Shown: positions 1-11,639, counted from the first letter of the stretch. The stretch is DNA of 64,000 nucleotides from Chelydra serpentina (GCA_037349315.1 JBAIAC010000131.1:620001-684000); one strand, 5' to 3'. Notes: a model not told the origin generated them from the sequence alone. Translations and numbers: made by a program.

Positions 1-685
1 CACATATACAGCCGCAGCCCTACATGGGAGCTAGACTGGACTTGAGGCCAGGTCCTGCCAGCCAAGCGCAGAGGAGCAGCCCCACTGAGGCTAATGGTGA
101 GATGTCAGGATTCATTCTTTCCCACAGCCAGACCCTCCGTCCACGGCTTTGTGCCCATTCAGGGAGGAGTCCCCTACCCAGGTTTATCCCTGGGGCCACA
201 GTGAACCCCTCCTGCCTGGCCCAAGATCTGTATGCCAGGAAGGCTGGGATGGAGGGATGGGTGTAACCCCCCTGGGTGGTGCTCTGGCCTCCTCTAGTGG
301 TAGCCAGGCCACGTACACAGGTGGCTGAGCCTGCTACAGCCTTGCCTAGTGCAACTGGGTTTAGCTCCAGAGGCCCCAGCTTTGATCTCGACTGCGGACG
401 ACCCAGACGGGGCTTGGTGTTACGTGTGCATTGCTTTCTATCTACAGCCCGGGGGACGGTCCCAGAGCTGCAGTAACATGGTTTGGGGGGAGCTGCCGGG
501 GACACAAGGCTGTGTTGTGGGGTTTGGGTGTGCCTGCCATGGGGGATTATACCTGTGCTCCTGGAGGCGGAGCATTCAGAGTCTCCTGGGGGTTCATTCC
601 TGGGCTTCCCACCATCTGGACAAGGATGGGCCCACGCAGCACAAGTGGCTTTGCCATGGAAATGCTCTGTGCCGAGAACACTGTG
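1..685. other. Unassigned intergenic DNA
   Basis: I recognise no gene or repeat family here. Several short frames are open on both strands, but they overlap one another and show no domain, splice structure or composition typical of an exon. The stretch ends where a SINE-type 3' tail begins. Confidence 0.4.
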
Positions 686-773
686 ATTGGGGATTGGTCC
701 TGCTTTGAGCAGGGGGTTGGACTAGATGACTTCCTAAGGTCCCTTCCAACCCTGAGATTCTATGATTCTATGA
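686..773 (+). mobile_element. 3' fragment of a tRNA-derived turtle SINE
   Basis: The sequence matches the last ~90 bp of the full SINEs elsewhere in the window (for example 54079-54259): the GGGGATTGGTCCTGC stretch, the GGGGGTTGGACTAGATGAC stretch and terminal ATTCTATG repeats. The tRNA-like head is missing. The GGGGATTGG junction matches the SINE form rather than the CR1 form (GTTGGGGTTGG), so a SINE is preferred over a CR1 tail. Confidence 0.7.
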
Positions 774-802
774 TCCTAGAGCCACCTTTGCCTGGACTCT
801 AA

Positions 803-810
803 CATCCCGT
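803..810. repeat. Left 8-bp target-site duplication of hAT element
   Basis: CATCCCGT sits immediately before the terminal inverted repeat at 811 and recurs exactly at 5707-5714 after the other terminus. An 8-bp duplication is characteristic of hAT transposition. Confidence 0.85.
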
Positions 811-1586
811 CAGTAGCGCAGCCAGGTCTGGAGCGCAGGGGGAGCGGCGCTATAAAAAGGCGCCTCCCCCTGTACTCACCCGGCGGCGCTCCGGGTCTTC
901 GATGGCACTTCGGTGGCGGGTCCTCACTCACTCCGGGTCTTCGGTGGTACCCGCCACCGAAATGCTGCCGAAGACACGGAGCGCCGTGTTGGAGGACCCT
1001 TGGGGTAAGTGGCTGTCTGTAGTGTGTGTTTGGGGGTACTTGCTGTGTGATCATTTGTTTGTTTGTGTGAAGGACCGTGTGCTGTGGCTGGCAGTTGGAA
1101 GCTGAGCTTCTACACCAGGCTTGAAACCTAGAAGCCTTAATCAGGGGGCAGGGCTAATCAGGGAGTCCAGGGCTTTATAAAGCAGTGAGCAAGCGACCAG
1201 GGGAGTTTGGAAGGGGAGTGCGAAGGGGGCAAGCTATCCTTGCCGTTCCTAACTCCTTTAACCCAAACTAAAGGCAGAGGCAGAGCAACCAGGGGGCTGC
1301 AGACAGGGGAGTGAGTATCTGTTGAGGGGACAGTTTGGCAGTTTGACCATGTGCTTGATTGTTTGATTGCCTGTTTGAATAGTGTGAATTGGGAGTGCTT
1401 TGTTCCAGGCTCTTCTAAAAAGACAGTCAGTCAGCTGCGAACCAGCTGAGCAGCGAATAGCAGAGAAGCAAACAGGTGGAGTTAGCCTGGGAGTTCGCCT
1501 GGAGAGAGCCTACTGCGGCATCCCCCTTGCAGGTTTCCCTGAGTAGCTTCTGCCACAAGTGAGAAAACTCTTCGAAGGAAGGGACT

Positions 1587-2600
1587 ATGGATACTGAGCG
1601 ATCCGCTGTCGTGACCTGCACAGGATGTGCCATGTTTGTCGTTCTTCCACAGGAAAGAAGCGACTTTGTCTGTACAAAGTGCAAGCTGATCTCCATATTG
1701 GAGGAGAAGATTCAAGGTCTGGAGAAATGAGTATCAACCCTGCATTCCATAAAAGAAAATGAGGAGTTCCTGGATAGACGTCAGGATAGGCTTCAGCGGG
1801 CACAGTGTTGTGAGGATTCAGAGCAGGCTACGCAGCGGGGACAGAAGGCCAGTGAGGATAATTGGCGGCATGTGATCTCCAGAAGAGGAAAGAGTATGAG
1901 ACAAGTCCATGTACCAGAAACGCATATTCAGATGAGCAACCGTTTTCATGTTCTCTCCATAGGGACTAGTGCAGAGACTGGAGTGAATGATACATCTGAG
2001 GGAACAGAGCAGAAGGAGACTCCACTGATTGCAAGGCATGAGATGCACAGTCCTAGGGATGGGGGTTCCACGACCATCACTCCCAAGAGGAGGAGGAGGG
2101 TGGTGGTGGTCGGGGACACTCTCCTCAGGGGGACTGAGTCATCTATCTGCCGCCCTGACCGGGAAAACCGAGAGGTGTGCTGCTTGCCAGGGGCTAGGAT
2201 TCGTGATGTGACGGAGAGACTGCCGAGACTCATCAAGCCCTCAGATTGCTACCCCTTCCTGCTTCTCCATGTGGGCACCAATGATACTGCCAAGAATGAC
2301 CTTGAGCGTATTACTGCAGACTACGTGGCTCTGGGAAGAAGGATAAAGGCGTTTGAGGCACAAGTGGTGTTCTCGTCCATTCTCCTTGTGGCAGGAAAAG
2401 GCCGGGGTAGAGACCGTCGAATCGTGGAAGTCAACGAATGGCTACGCAGATGGTGTCGGAGAGAAGGGTTTGGATTCTTTGACCATGGGATGGTGTTCCA
2501 AGAAGGAGTGCTAGGCAGAGATGGGCTCCATCTGACGAAGAGAGGGAAGAGCATCTTTGGAAGCAGGCTGGCTAACCTAGTGAGGAGGGCTTTAAACTAG
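1587..2600 (+). pseudogene. CR1 ORF1: zinc-knuckle plus SGNH/GDSL esterase-like protein
   Basis: CR1 ORF1 proteins bind nucleic acid and carry an esterase-like domain. The frame starts at ATG 1587. A Cys-rich module follows at once (CTGCAMF, then FVCTKC), then a Glu/Lys-rich probable coiled coil. An in-frame TGA at 1728-1730 interrupts it; the same frame resumes and stays open to the stop at 2600. The second part carries SGNH-hydrolase blocks: a GDxLLRG nucleophile block at 2112-2132, HVGTNDT near 2270 and GRDGLHLT near 2516 with the Asp/His pair. The usual nucleophile Ser is Thr here (ACT at 2118-2120), which would impair catalysis. Domain assignment follows the published CR1 PHD/esterase architecture; loss of activity is inference. 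Confidence 0.8.
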
Positions 2601-2644
2601 GTTCACCGGGGGAAGGAGATCAAAGACCCGAGGTAAGTGGGGAA

Positions 2645-5487
2645 GTGGGATACCGGGAGGAAGCACAAGTAGGTGAGTGCAAGAGGGGAGGGCTCCTGCC
2701 CCATACTGGGACAGCAGGACAATCGGTGAGTTATCTTAAATGCCTATACACAAATGCAAGAAGCCTGGGGAACAAGCAGGGAGAACTGGAAGTCCTGGCA
2801 CAGTCAAGGAATTATGATGTAATTGGAATAACAGAGACTTGGTGGGATAACTCACATGACTGGAGTACTGTCATGGATGGATATAAACTGTTCAGGAAGG
2901 ATAGGCAGGGCAGAAAAGGTGGGGGAGTTGCGTTGTATGTAAGAGAGCAGTATGACTGCTCAGAGCTCCAGTATGAAACTGCAGAAAAACCTGAGAGTCT
3001 CTGGATTAAATTTAGAAGTGTGAGCAACAAGGGTAATGTCGTGGTGGGAGTCTGCTACAGACCACCAGACCAGGGGGATGAGGTGGACGAGGCTTTCTTC
3101 TAGCAACTAACAGAAGTTACTAGATCACAGGCCCTGGTTCTCATGGGTGACTTTAATCACCCCGATATCTGCTGGGAGAGCAATACAGCGGTCCACAGAC
3201 AATCCAGGAAGTTTTTGGAAAGTGTAGGGGACAATTTCCTGGTGCAATTGCTGGAGGAACCAACTAGGGGGAAAAGCTCTTCTTGACCTGCTGCTCACAA
3301 ACAGGGAAGAAATAGTAGAGGAAGCAATAGTGGATGGGAACCTGGGAGGCAGTGACCATGAGATGGTCGAGTTCAGGATCCTGACACAAGGAAGAAAGGA
3401 GAGCAGTAGAATACAGAGCCTGGACTTCAGAAAAGCAGACTTTGACTCCCTCAGGGAACTGATGGGCAAGGTCCCCTGGGAGAATAACATGAGGGGGAAA
3501 GGAGTCGAGGAAAGCTGGCTGTATTTTAAAGAATCCTTATTGAGGTTGCAGGAACAAACCATCCCGATGTGTAGAAAGAAAAGTAAATATGGCAGGCGAC
3601 CAGCTTGGCTTAACAGTGAAATCCTTGCTCATCTTAAACACAAAAAAGCAGCTTACAAGAAGTGGAAGATTGGACAAATGACCAGGGAGGAGTATAAAAA
3701 TATTGTTCAGGCATGCAGGAGTGAAATTAGGAAGGCCAAATCACACTTGGAGTTTCAGCTAGCCGGAGATGTTAGGAGTAACAAGAAGGGTTTCTTCAGG
3801 TATGTGAGCAACAAGAAGAAAGTCAAGGAAAGTGTGGGCCCCTTGCTGAATGAGGGAGGGAACCTAGTGACAGAGGATGTGGAGAAAGCTAGTGTACTCA
3901 ATGCTTTTTTTGCCTCTGTCTTCACAGACAAGGTCAGCTCCCAGGCGGCTGCACTCCGCAGCACGGTATGGGGAGGAGGTGACCAGCCCTCTGTGGAGAA
4001 AGAAGTAGTTCGGGACTATTTAGAAAAGCTGGACGAACACAAGTCCATGGGGCCGGATGCACTGCATCCGAGGGTGCTAAAGGAGTTGGCTGATATGATT
4101 GCAGAGCCATGGGCCATTATCTTTGACAAATCATGGCAATCGGGGGGAGGTCCCGGATGACTGGAAAAAAGCTAATGTAGTGCCCATCTTTAAAAAAGGG
4201 AAGAAGGAAGATCCGGGGAACTACAGGCCAGTCAGTCTCACCTCATTCCCTGGAAAAATAATGGAACAGGTCCTCAAGGAATCAATTCTGAACCACTTAA
4301 AGGAGGGGAAAGTGATCAGGAACAGTCAGCATGGATTCACCAAGGGCAAGTCATGCCTGACTAACCTAATTGCCTTCTATGATGAGATAACTGGCTCTGT
4401 GGATGAGGGGAAAGCAGTGGATGTGCTATTTCTTGACTTTAGCAAAGCTTTTGATACAGTCTCCCACAGTGTTCTTGCCAGCAAGTTAAAGAAGTATGGG
4501 CTGGATGAATGGACGGTAAGGTGGATAGAAAACTGGCTGGATGGTCGTGCTCAACGGGTAGTGATCAATGGCTCCATGTCTAGTTGGCAGCCGGTATCAA
4601 GTGGAGTGCCCCAAAGGTCGGTGCTGGGGCCGGTTTTGTTCATCAACGATCTGGAGGATGGTGTGGACTGCACCCTTAGCAAGTTTGCAGATGACACTAA
4701 ACTGGGAGGAGTGGTTGATACGCTGGAGGGTAGGGACAGGATACAGAGGGACCTAGTCAAATTAGAGGATTGGGCCAAAAGAAATCTGATGAGGTTCAAC
4801 AAGGACAAGTGCAGAGTCCTGCACTTAGGACGGAAGAATCCCATGCACTGCTACAGACTAGGGACCGAATGGCTGGGCAGCAGTTCTGCAGAAAAGGACC
4901 TAGGGGTTACAGTGGACGAAAAGCTGAATATGAGTCAACAGTGTGCCCTTGTTGCCAAGAAGGCTAACGGCATTTTGGGCTGTATAAGTAGGGGCATTTC
5001 CAGCAGATCGAAGGACGTGATTATTCCCCTCTATTCGGCACTGGTGAGGCCTCATTTGGAGTACTGTGTCCAGTTTTGGGCCCCACACTACAAGAAGGAT
5101 GTGGATAAATTGGAAAGAGTCCAACGGAGGGCAACAAAAATGATTAGGGGGCTGGAGCACATGACTTATGAGGAGAGGCTGAGGGAACTGGGATTGTTTA
5201 GCCTGCAGAAGAGAAGAGTGAGGGGGGATTTGATAGCTGCTTTCAACTACCTAAAAGGGGGTTCCAAAGAGGATGGATCTAGACTGTTCTCAGTGGTAGA
5301 AGATGACAGAACAAGGAGTAATGGTCTCAAGTTGCAGAGGGGGAGGTTTAGGTTGGATAGTAGGAAAAACTTTTTCACTAGTAGGGTGGTGAAGCACTGG
5401 AATGGGTTACCTAGGGAGGTGGTGGAATCTCCTTCCTTAGAGGTTTTTAAGGTCAGGCTTGACAAAGCCCTGGCTGGGATGATGTAG
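2645..5487 (+). pseudogene. CR1 ORF2: AP endonuclease plus reverse transcriptase, disrupted
   Basis: ORF2 encodes the enzymes of target-primed reverse transcription. The N-terminal APE-type endonuclease is clear: YTNARSLGNK, then ITETWWD (metal-binding Glu), then MGDFNHPD near 3143, and GSDHEMVEF near 3350. A TAG at 3101-3103 interrupts it, and an extra G in the run near 3266-3271 shifts frame. The reverse transcriptase follows: VVPIFKKG, the SKAFDTVSH motif, and the catalytic FADDT near 4687. A further extra G at about 4142-4147 shifts frame again. Relative to the copy at 11901, three codons are missing after VLF near 4640, and the usual GVPQGS reads GVPQRS. The first codon at 2645 is GTG, so the true start is uncertain. 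The frame ends at 5487. Confidence 0.9.
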
Positions 5488-5706
5488 TTGGGGTTGGTCC
5501 TGCTTTGAGCAGGGGGTTGGACTAGATGACCTCCTGAGGTCCCTTCCAACTCTCAGATTCTATGATTCTATGAGCGCCGCCCGGTGAGTGCAAGAAGCGG
5601 CGCTTAAAAAGAAGCAGCGCCTTTTTTTAGTGCTGCTAAAAAAGGCGCCGCTTCTGCTCACAGGGGGAGCGGCCACTCCCCCTGCTCCCCCCCGGCTACG
5701 CTACTG

Positions 5707-5714
5707 CATCCCGT
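5707..5714. repeat. Right 8-bp target-site duplication of hAT element
   Basis: CATCCCGT, identical to 803-810, directly follows the terminal CGCTACTG of the hAT element. Confidence 0.85.
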
Positions 5715-6104
5715 CCCCCAACTCCATGCTGGGGAAATGGTCAAACCTGTTCACCCAGCCAGCTCTGTGCGCAAACCCTGCCAGGTCCCTGCAGTCAGAA
5801 GCAGAGTGTGCCCCAGCCTGGCAGGAAATGGACACAGGACAATGGGGAAAACAATCCAATCCAGGGTCACTGGTAGCAGGTGCTGCACTAGGGAGAGCTG
5901 GGAGTGACTGGCTGGTCACCTTGCATCCTGAGATCAGCACCAGCTGCAGGGAAACTTCAGAAGATTAACCTCTAAATGCTTTGCAGCTGGCTCCCAGAGA
6001 AATCTCCTGGTTGCTTGGGTGACCGGCGGAGTCACTAATTTGGGAGCTCCCTGCCAGGGCAACCTGCCTGTGTGCTGCAAACCCAGGCATTTTAGGACGC
6101 AGGG
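5715..6104. other. Unassigned intergenic DNA
   Basis: No gene or repeat is recognised. The frame at 5588-5968 spans the end of the hAT element and this DNA, and has no recognisable domain. Confidence 0.4.
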
Positions 6105-6334
6105 TGATGGAGGATGGGTCCATCAATGGCTATTAGCCAAGATGGGCAGGGACGGAATCCCATGCTCTGGGTGTCCATAAACCTCTGATTGCCAGAAGCT
6201 GGGAGCGGGCAACAGGAGATGGCTCACTCAATAATTGCCCTGTACTGTTCATTCCCTCTGAAGCGCCTGTTGGAAAACAGGATATTGAGCTAGCCAGACC
6301 GTTGGTCTGACCCAGTATAGCCATTCTTATGGGG
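6105..6334 (+). mobile_element. Old CR1-family 3' fragment
   Basis: The stretch has the layout of an older sauropsid CR1 3' UTR: 'tccatcaatggctattagcc', a 'ccagaagctgggag' stretch, 'ttccctctgaagcgcc', and the terminal 'ggtctgacccagtatagcc' plus 'attcttatg'. It is diverged and contains no coding frame. A related copy lies in the opposite orientation at 8838-9085. Confidence 0.55.
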
Positions 6335-6736
6335 GTGGAGCGTTGTTACTGGGAAGACCCTGCTGTTTGATTCCTCTGGAAAGTCTGCCCAAGACATCAG
6401 CTGTTGCAATGGTGTTGAAAGGGTCCCAGCACTCCCTGCACAAGGAGGAACCTGCTGGGACTTCCCACTGGGCCAGAGCAGCTGGCCTGTGTTGCCCTTA
6501 CAACCCAGATACTCCCAGCCCCACAAGGAAATCTAGTGACTCTTGGGGCATTGGTGCAGGGTTGAGCCCAGTCCTCCCTCTTCTCCCAGCTCCTTTAGTA
6601 GCCAAGCTCCTGCTGGCGCCCTGCCTGCTGCTGCCCCTCCTCTCTGGGATGCTGGTGTGCAGAGGAAGAAAGAGCTTCAGGTGGCACTGACAGGGCAGGT
6701 ATAAAGTGAGATGCCAAATTACTGTCAGATCTCACT

Positions 6737-6960
6737 GAGTTGTAGGCTTCAAGGCCAGAAGGGCCCATTGTGACCATTGAGTTGACATCATGCAACACAC
6801 AGAGAACCCAGAGAACCTTAGCCAGCGATTCCTGCATCCAGCCCGTGTCAGGTGGTTGAGCTAGAGGGGATCTTATAGATAGAGACATCCAGTCTTGATG
6901 TAGACGCTCCAAGCAATGGAGAATCCGCCACCTCCCCAGGCCAGCTGCTTTCTAGTTAAC
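6737..6960 (-). mobile_element. Old CR1-family 3' fragment
   Basis: It begins with 'ggcttcaaggccagaaggg', the reverse complement of an old CR1 3' end, also seen at 20493 and at 52678. It continues with the same order of diverged blocks as 20493-21068. No open frame. Confidence 0.5.
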
Positions 6961-7299
6961 TAGCTGCCCTGGTTACACTGTCTTGTTTCCAGTGGGAGGG
7001 GGGATGGTGTCCTGAAGAGCCACCCCACAGCCCAGCCTCTCTGGTGGAGAGGGAAAGCAGGACATGGAGCCACTGACACCGCCCCCCCCCCTTTTCCCCG
7101 CCCCCTGCTCCTCCCCAGCAGAGGGGAGCCCAGGCCTAGCACTGAGCGCTGCATCCCATCTTCAGCGCATTCACACACATGCTGCCAAGTGACATGCATC
7201 CTTTAGGGGGAATGGCTTTATTGCCACTGGAAGCTCACACAGCCCAGAGATGGTGGGGAGGAGGGCCTGGGTTACAGCTGTAGCTACCACTTAGGAGCT

Positions 7300-7415
7300 G
7301 GAGACAACAGAGTCTAGTGGTTAGAGCCAGGGCCTGGATTCTGCTCCCTGCTCTGCAATGGTGTGAAGCTGCTGCCTCTTTCTGTGCCTCAATTTCCCCA
7401 TCTGCAGGGCGGATG
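7300..7415 (+). mobile_element. MIR/CORE-like SINE fragment
   Basis: 'gtctagtggttagagc', 'ctgctccctgctctgc' and 'gtgcctcaatttccccatctg' follow the order of an amniote MIR-like tRNA-derived SINE. It is truncated at its 3' end by the hAT insertion at 7416. Confidence 0.5.
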
Positions 7416-7553
7416 CAGGGGTGCTGGAACAATGTGTATAGTGGGGGTGCTGAGAGCCATTGAACCAAAACTGTAAATCCTGGATACGATGGAAACCACC
7501 TCAAGCCAAGGAGTGAAGCTGCACCCCCAGCACCCCAAGCTCCAGCACCTATG
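7416..7553. mobile_element. Short hAT-type MITE with 8-bp TSD
   Basis: A 138-bp element runs from CAGGGGTGCTGGAAC to CTCCAGCACCTATG. It is flanked by GGCGGATG (7408-7415) and GGCAGATG (7554-7561), 7 of 8 identical. It interrupts a MIR-like SINE. A second, end-eroded copy is at 9474. Confidence 0.7.
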
Positions 7554-7683
7554 GGCAGATGGAAGGAGCTGTGACCAGGCACAGCGAGGTTGGGATGAGG
7601 ATGCCGGCAGAGCTGGGGAATGTTAGCTTCTAGCTCCCCCTAGTGGGGCAGCAGCAATGGCACTGTCTCCATGGATTGATGAG

Positions 7684-7775
7684 CCCCTACGCAGATACAA
7701 AATTTGTATCTGCATCCAACCGGCGATCCACAAAAATGGCCTGCAGATATCCACAGATTTGTAGGGCTCTATGGA
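7684..7775. mobile_element. Fragment of a DNA-transposon-like repeat
   Basis: 'gatacaaaatttgtatctgcatcc' followed by 'cagatttgtagggctct' resembles the end of a widespread turtle hAT-like repeat. No duplication or opposite terminus can be placed, so family and ends are uncertain. Confidence 0.35.
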
Positions 7776-8837
7776 TCAACCCTTTTTGCAGGGACTTAAG
7801 CAATGAGATCCTGATTCGGCACATGCTGAACTTTAAGTCTGAGCTACATGTGGCATGAATGGCGCTGGGCCAGCTCCACCCCAGTGCAGACAAGGGCATC
7901 ATCTGCTATGGGGCAAGTGGGGCAGTTGGCCCCTCCCAGACCTTGATTCCCTCCCACGCAAACTTTTTCCATTATGTCTCCCATGCCGCCCCTTCCCCAG
8001 GCTTTGCAGGATACAATAGAATTGCATGTAATGCTCTGTATGCTGCCACATCTCTGTCCTCTGAATTTTTCTGAAAGCAGGCCCTTGAGGGCAGGGACAT
8101 TCAGGGCTGGCCCCCAGTGCAGGATAGGGCAGTCCTCACTTGTGTCCCTGCTACAATAGCTCCTATGGACCATTGCAGGGGTGCAGGTCTGCCCCATCCA
8201 CAACTGCTCCTGCCACAGCACAGGGGCTTGGTTGTGACAGCTCCTTCTCCAGCAGCTCAGCCCGACTCAGTGGCGCCTGCTGGCCAGCCTGGTACAGCAA
8301 CTGTCCGGCAGGCATACTGGTCTCTGCTCCATCAACAGCCGTTTTGAATGTGATGCCATTGAGAAGGCTGTGGGGAGAGTTGTGGTATATTCACAGGTAT
8401 TTCTAACATCCATTCAAGCCCTACCTGTAGCAGGACCAGTACAGGGCAAGAGGAAAGCTCAGCAGCTCAGATCCAGGCACCAACTCATGCTCCATGAGCA
8501 GGAATCCTGCAGCTGAGAAAAGGGCTCTGATTAAAGGTGCTTTCCCTGATGCTTGAATGTCGCAAGCTCAAGAAGTATAAACCATGCAGGGACGGGATTG
8601 TATCCTAGAGTATCATATCTCATATCATGCCTTGCCGTGTCCTAGAGCAACACACCACCCTTCTCTGTCTCCCTTCTAGGAGGAACACACCGGTCTTTTA
8701 AGGCTTTCAGTCTGAATTTAACAAGCTCCTGGCAAACAGGCAGTGCCCCCCCCCTGAGCTGCCGCTCCCTTCCCTGGCATCACTCCTCTTCCTCCTCCAT
8801 CATTCATCTCCTTGGTCCTTCTCGACCCTCATAGCAA
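7776..8837. other. Unassigned intergenic DNA
   Basis: No gene, RNA gene or confident repeat is visible. The overlapping short frames at 7844-8406 lie on both strands and lack domains. Confidence 0.4.
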
Positions 8838-9085
8838 CCCTGGGGCTAGAAGAATAGATCAGACCAGGGGCCTGTGTCACCCAGTATGCCATCTCTGACA
8901 GAGTGACCTGCCCCGTAGGAAAGGCCCCTCATGAATTCAAGACTGGCTTGTGCCTAAAGAAAGAGTAATAGTTATTATAACTGTGACTGTTCCCATTCTC
9001 CACATCAACCTCTGATCCCTTGGCCTCACAGAGTTCTTGTGGCAGTCAGTTCCACAGGTTCCTTTGCCTTATGTGACATCTATCA
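8838..9085 (-). mobile_element. Old CR1-family 3' fragment
   Basis: Read on the minus strand this follows the same order as the + strand fragment at 6105-6334: a terminal 'ggcatactgggtgac' block, then the 'gggatcagaggttg' block, then 'aactgactgccac'. The copy is strongly diverged. Confidence 0.45.
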
Positions 9086-9189
9086 TCCTCACATCCACTC
9101 ACCCTCCCTGTCCCATGTTGCTTCTCCTTTCCTGCAGGGCAGTAACTGGGCAGAAGCCAGTCTCCTGTCTGGAACCCTTCCACACACCC

Positions 9190-9405
9190 GTTACCCATAG
9201 GGCCCATCCATAGCCCCTTTCTTCCTGTGAGGCTATCCACACATACCCTGTATGGCCAGTCCGCAGATCCCATTATCCACTGTAGGGCTCATATACATCC
9301 CCGTGGGGCCCATCCACAGCTCCCCTGCCTTCCATGGGCCCATCCACACACACACACACCCCCAATAGGACCAATCCACAACCCTCCTTAGGGCCCATTG
9401 GTTTA
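9190..9405. repeat. Degenerate minisatellite, 'gggcccatccac' core
   Basis: 'gggcccatccacag' or close variants recur at irregular spacing, with a short CA run near 9346. Copies are too diverged to give a firm unit length. Confidence 0.45.
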
Positions 9406-9473
9406 TTTGTCTAGTGTGGCTAGACATCCATTTTCTAACCCTTTCGTTCAGTGTAAGACAATCCTCTGATCGG

Positions 9474-9590
9474 GGGGCTGGAACAATTTGTACAGTGGGG
9501 GTGCTGAAAGCCATTGAACCAAACTGTAAACCCTGTATATGAAGGAAAACACTTCAAGTCAGGGGGCGAGGTAGCACCCCTATGCCTCTG
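9474..9590. mobile_element. Eroded copy of the 7416 hAT-type MITE
   Basis: 'ggctggaacaatttgtacag', 'gtgctgaaagccattgaacc' and 'actgtaaaccctgtatatg' match the 7416-7553 element in order. The right terminus is missing and no target duplication is visible. Confidence 0.6.
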
Positions 9591-9599
9591 ACCTGGCTC

Positions 9600-11635
9600 C
9601 ACCACCCACACCATGTCCCAAAATGGCATCAGATTCCCCAGCCTGGTTGACAGCGTGACATAGGGATGCCTTTTATGAGGAAGGGGCCTGGGAGCAGCGT
9701 TGCCCCATGGAGACTGGAGGGGACTAGCAGACATTGATGAACGTTGTTTCTCAGTGAATTAATGCAAACTCAAGGTTTCATTTTGCAGGGTGTGAGTGTT
9801 AACACAGTGTCTCATTTTGCCAGAGGTGTGCATATAATTCCTCCCCCCATCCCCGGTCTAGATAACATGGGGGAGGATAAGCCAAAAATATGCAGATTGG
9901 AGCAGAGTCAGGCCCATGTTCTGCTGTGCAAGAGGCGAGTGTGGAAAGGGGCCAACCATCTGGATTGCGACACCTTTAGCTTTGGCTACAAGATTCAATA
10001 CAGAGATTTCTGTATTTACATGGAAGGCACCCAGATACTACAGTAATGGACAGCCAGATAAAACCTTAAGACAGATAGTGCCCCAGCCAAGACCAGGTAT
10101 CTGCTATTGGAATGACTGCAGGCGTTCTAGGTGCAGGATACATTCAACTCCACTAGGGGGAGCAACTGGTCCATGAATTTCTGATGTGAGACCTTTGATC
10201 TGGTTTATACAGGATTTACACTAGCACAGTCATCCCAAGTACACTGGGTGACAGGTACATTTGGAATCAATTGGTTAATAAAAAGCCAGCTGTGGTAGTA
10301 AATGTCTCTCTCTCCTAGGAAGGGCACATTGAACACATGGAGTTTCAGGCAGTCATTCAAGATATCCTGCAAACTGGGCCCCTTGTATCTATCTCCCCCA
10401 TTAGCGCAATCCTGCCTGCCCCAGGCAGATACTTTGGAGAGCACTTCCCTGGTACCTTTCCAGGGCCACAGAGTCATTGCAACTGACTTGAATGTGGAGT
10501 GCGAAGGAGGGTGTGTGCATGAAGGCAAGGTTTGTATCAGGGGTGGGTTTGGCAGCTGGGTGACTGGGTCCTCTTCCTTGTTTCTCCTCTCCTCACCCTT
10601 TCGGTTGACCAGCAGCGATCTGGTTAACATGCATAGGAGGAGGCAGCACCAAGCCCCTTGGGGAGTCAAACTCTTCAGTGGCATTATCTGTCTTCAGACA
10701 CCACTGAGCTTTATGTTATCACAGTGGCTTCAGGGTCTACACGCATCCCAGCCAGCTCTGAGCCCTGCTCTCTGCCATGTGTCATCCAGATGGCAAACCG
10801 CATCTGCAAGGTGTGCTCTGCCTATCAGTTCTGCTCCCTTGGGACTTACTCTACCTCAGAGGTAGTAATTTCTGCACCTAGTTACATACATGAAGTGACA
10901 ACTAATGTGAGGGGGAGCTCGCTTGGGCTCCCTTTGTGCACTCCTGCCCCCTGATTTCTCCTGGCCAGAGAAGACACTTATCGGGGATTTAATGTCAGAG
11001 GGACGGATTAGCCCATCTTCTCAACAGGCTCTCTGAACAGAAAGACCAACTGCAATAGCTAGTCTGGAGCCAGCAAGGGCCCTGCACCTCCTGGAGGCCT
11101 TCTTGTGATTTTAGGGCTGATATTGCTGCACTGGGGCAATCCCCTAGCATAGACACGCTGGACTGGTGCATATGTGACTTGCTCTAGCACATTGGGGTGG
11201 CTACTCCAGTGGCCAGTGCCCCACAGTGTTGGGTGGTGCAGGCAGGGGCAGGAGAGCCCGTGCAGAAAAGGTTCATTGTGTTGGAAGCAAGGAGACCTTT
11301 TTTCCGTAATGCCCTGCACACAAGGAGTTGCATAAGTGACAGGCCCTTCCCTTGTCTCTGGCCTGCACCGTTTGCAGGCCCAGTTGCTGCTCTAACCCCA
11401 GTTTATTTTCACGGGTCAGTGCAGGTTAAACTAAAGTGAGCTCAATCTTCCCCTGAAGAGAGCTTATGGTTTTGTACTAGTCTGCAGACAGTGTTCCTGG
11501 CACAATTTTAAATAGGGCTTGGCTTGAAGCCTCCTTCTCAGTTCATAAACTTGTTAATTAGCCCTTAGTTCTACACTGATAAACAATTAAAGCCAAGCAC
11601 ATGCCAAACAGTAATGAAGCCTGGGCACCCTGGTG
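9600..11635. other. Unassigned intergenic DNA
   Basis: No recognisable gene or repeat. The longest frame (10302-10865) shows no domain and no plausible splice partners. Confidence 0.4.
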
Positions 11636-11639
11636 GCAT

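Larger units (their letters stand above)
1100..5573 (+). mobile_element. Near full-length CR1 LINE (broken)
   Basis: This non-LTR retrotransposon has a 5' UTR, ORF1, ORF2 and a 3' UTR that ends in the CR1-type ATTCTATG repeat with no poly(A). The 5' boundary is uncertain by about 100 bp because it lies in the surrounding hAT element. ORF1 and ORF2 are in the usual order. ORF1 has one nonsense codon. ORF2 has one nonsense codon and two single-base gains, so the copy cannot be autonomous now. Its 3' half is nearly identical to the other young CR1 fragments in the window, so the lesions are recent in CR1 terms. Most CR1 copies are heavily 5'-truncated, so this length is uncommon. Confidence 0.9.
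811..5706. mobile_element. Non-autonomous hAT transposon split by a CR1 insertion
   Basis: The element starts CAGTAGCGCAGCC and ends with the inverse, GGCTACGCTACTG, flanked by perfect CATCCCGT duplications at 803-810 and 5707-5714. Both ends are GC-rich and partly complementary to each other. No transposase frame is visible, so it depended on a transposase from elsewhere. A CR1 retrotransposon (about 1100-5573) sits inside it. Without that insertion the element is only a few hundred bases long. The insertion order is therefore hAT first, CR1 second. Confidence 0.85.

Noticed and set aside
845..860. TATA-like GCTATAAAAAGG as a host promoter
   Set aside because: It lies within the GC-rich arm of the hAT element with no associated gene.
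9190..9405. CRISPR-like array
   Set aside because: Repeats are degenerate and irregularly spaced, and the window is vertebrate DNA.
10302..10865. 187-codon frame upstream of OGDH
   Set aside because: No domain, no splice context, and overlapped by a frame on the opposite strand (10205-10684). It cannot be supported as a gene.
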